DNA of 64,000 nucleotides from Crossaster papposus. Lineage: Eukaryota > Echinodermata > Asteroidea > Velatida > Solasteridae. The stretch lies in contig JBAIAA010000398.1 in NCBI GenBank assembly GCA_037893245.1, forward strand, positions 620,001 to 684,000, given 5' to 3'. Within the stretch, counting starts at the first letter, position 1, and each line of letters starts with the position of its first letter. The position numbers and the translations under genes are program-made. Positions 63,172 through 64,000 of the stretch are shown here, piece by piece. A model generated the notes under the pieces. The model was not told the origin of the DNA. It made no database searches and saw only the letters and a list, made by a program, of their open reading frames with translations.

Positions 63172-63413
63172 TTAACCAGTCCGCGCCGGAGGACGTATAT
63201 ACACGCAAAGTTTTCCCCAGATTCAAAACGGATGATGCATAAACACGTCACGAGCAAGGCTGGAAATGTCTTTCAGCAGCGAGCAAAGTCAGAAATGTGT
63301 GGGTGTGCTTCCTGGTACTATCGGCCTGAAACTGCCTCGGATCGAGTTTCGTTAAACATAATCCTGCGCCTCGGCTCCGTGATTTAAAAAAAATTCCGGC
63401 GCGAACTGGTTAA
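63172..63413 (+). mobile_element. MITE family B, copy 5
   Basis: 242 bp, TTAA-CCAGTCCGCGCCGGAGGAC at the left and CCGGCGCGAACTGG-TTAA at the right. This is the best-preserved pair of ends in the family. Confidence 0.9.
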
Positions 63414-64000
63414 CAATAATTGTGTCCTTTTGGATAGCTACCTAAAAGTGAGATTGGGATTTACAGGGTTCAACAGGAACCTCGGCATTCACATGTAACA
63501 TTTTGTATTCTTCATTTACAAACTTTCTTCCAGATGCCTAAAATAAGAATTTAATCTCTGCAAGACTAGATTAAAAAAATTAGTTTAATTTTCTGCTACC
63601 AGAAATTAAGATTTTACTCTTTCGACGCCTGCAAAGTGGACGACTAAAATACTAAATTCCCACTAGCGGAATTGTACGATGCCCCAAAGTGGACAACCCC
63701 ATTTGCTCCAAGCAGATTTTTTTTCAAAATTTAGGATCTGTCACGTTCGGCCCATGATAAAATCTCAACAAGCACAAATTCCTGGTAGAATCCTTTTATT
63801 TCTGCAATACATTTTTCCTGATGAAATGTTGTGATTTTGAGTGCCTATAGAGCCGTAACAAAAAATACAAACTGCTTGCAAAAAAATCAGCTATAATATT
63901 TTTTTTCGAGAAATTCTGCTTGCATAGAGTGGGAAAATATAGTTGTCCACTAAAAAATGCAAATACAGTTTATACCTATTTTTGCTAACTGAGGTACAGA
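63414..64000. other. non-coding, nothing recognised
   Basis: AT-rich. AAAGTGGACGAC (63635), AAGTGGACAACCCC (63686) and GTTGTCCACTA (63942) are inverted words that may belong to an element extending beyond the window. Confidence 0.4.

Overview
The window is animal nuclear DNA with long introns, GT-AG splice sites and many small DNA transposons. TACATGTA/GTACATGTAC and TACCGGTA palindromes are scattered throughout. Together with an FGD-family gene and GGGCCCAATTTCATAGC-type miniature transposons, this suggests a marine invertebrate, perhaps an echinoderm. That assignment is inference and is not proven by the sequence.

Layout. 1-8.7 kb: no gene, AT-rich DNA with miniature inverted-repeat elements (MITEs), fold-backs and GACTCG simple repeats. 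8.7-17.1 kb: a large satellite-like region. First come roughly 1-kb units carrying CTCF-like, ETS and CRE motifs, one of them split by a hAT-type MITE with an 8-bp target duplication and a visible empty site. Then come 145-180 bp repeats with fused CRE/E-box palindromes, ending in tandem 12-bp-stem hairpins. 17.7-24.6 kb: an uninterrupted 780-codon piggyBac-like transposase gene (19495-21837) that lacks the expected second catalytic Asp. It is flanked on both sides by degenerate AGGATTTTGCAGGATTCAGG motifs and followed by a mariner-like inverted-repeat element (22727-24563). A TTAA-targeting MITE sits inside one arm of that element. 24.6-36.5 kb: mostly non-coding with more MITEs, one possible small membrane-protein ORF (27393-27590), a 38-G run and a 16-bp minisatellite.

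36.5-56.4 kb: the 3' part of a plus-strand FGD5/FGD6-like gene (Cdc42-type RhoGEF with DH, PH, FYVE and PH domains). I resolve 17 exons whose phases all agree, giving 1231 codons to the stop. The 5' exon or exons with the start codon are not identified. 57-64 kb: long putative 3' UTR, MITEs, and a minus-strand Cys-rich CXC-like ORF (61085-61594) next to a MITE.

The most unusual observation is in the FGD-like gene. Five of its exons have each undergone separate local tandem duplication, with unit sizes 163, 149, about 134, 110 and 84-86 bp. The largest array is 32 exact-period 149-bp units (46697-51421), each carrying a whole 106-nt PH-domain exon with splice sites. In 31 of the 32 the reading frame is intact. 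Because the exon is 106 nt (starting in phase 2, ending in phase 0) and the spacer is only 43 nt, including two copies would shift frame into a stop. At most one copy can be used per productive mRNA.
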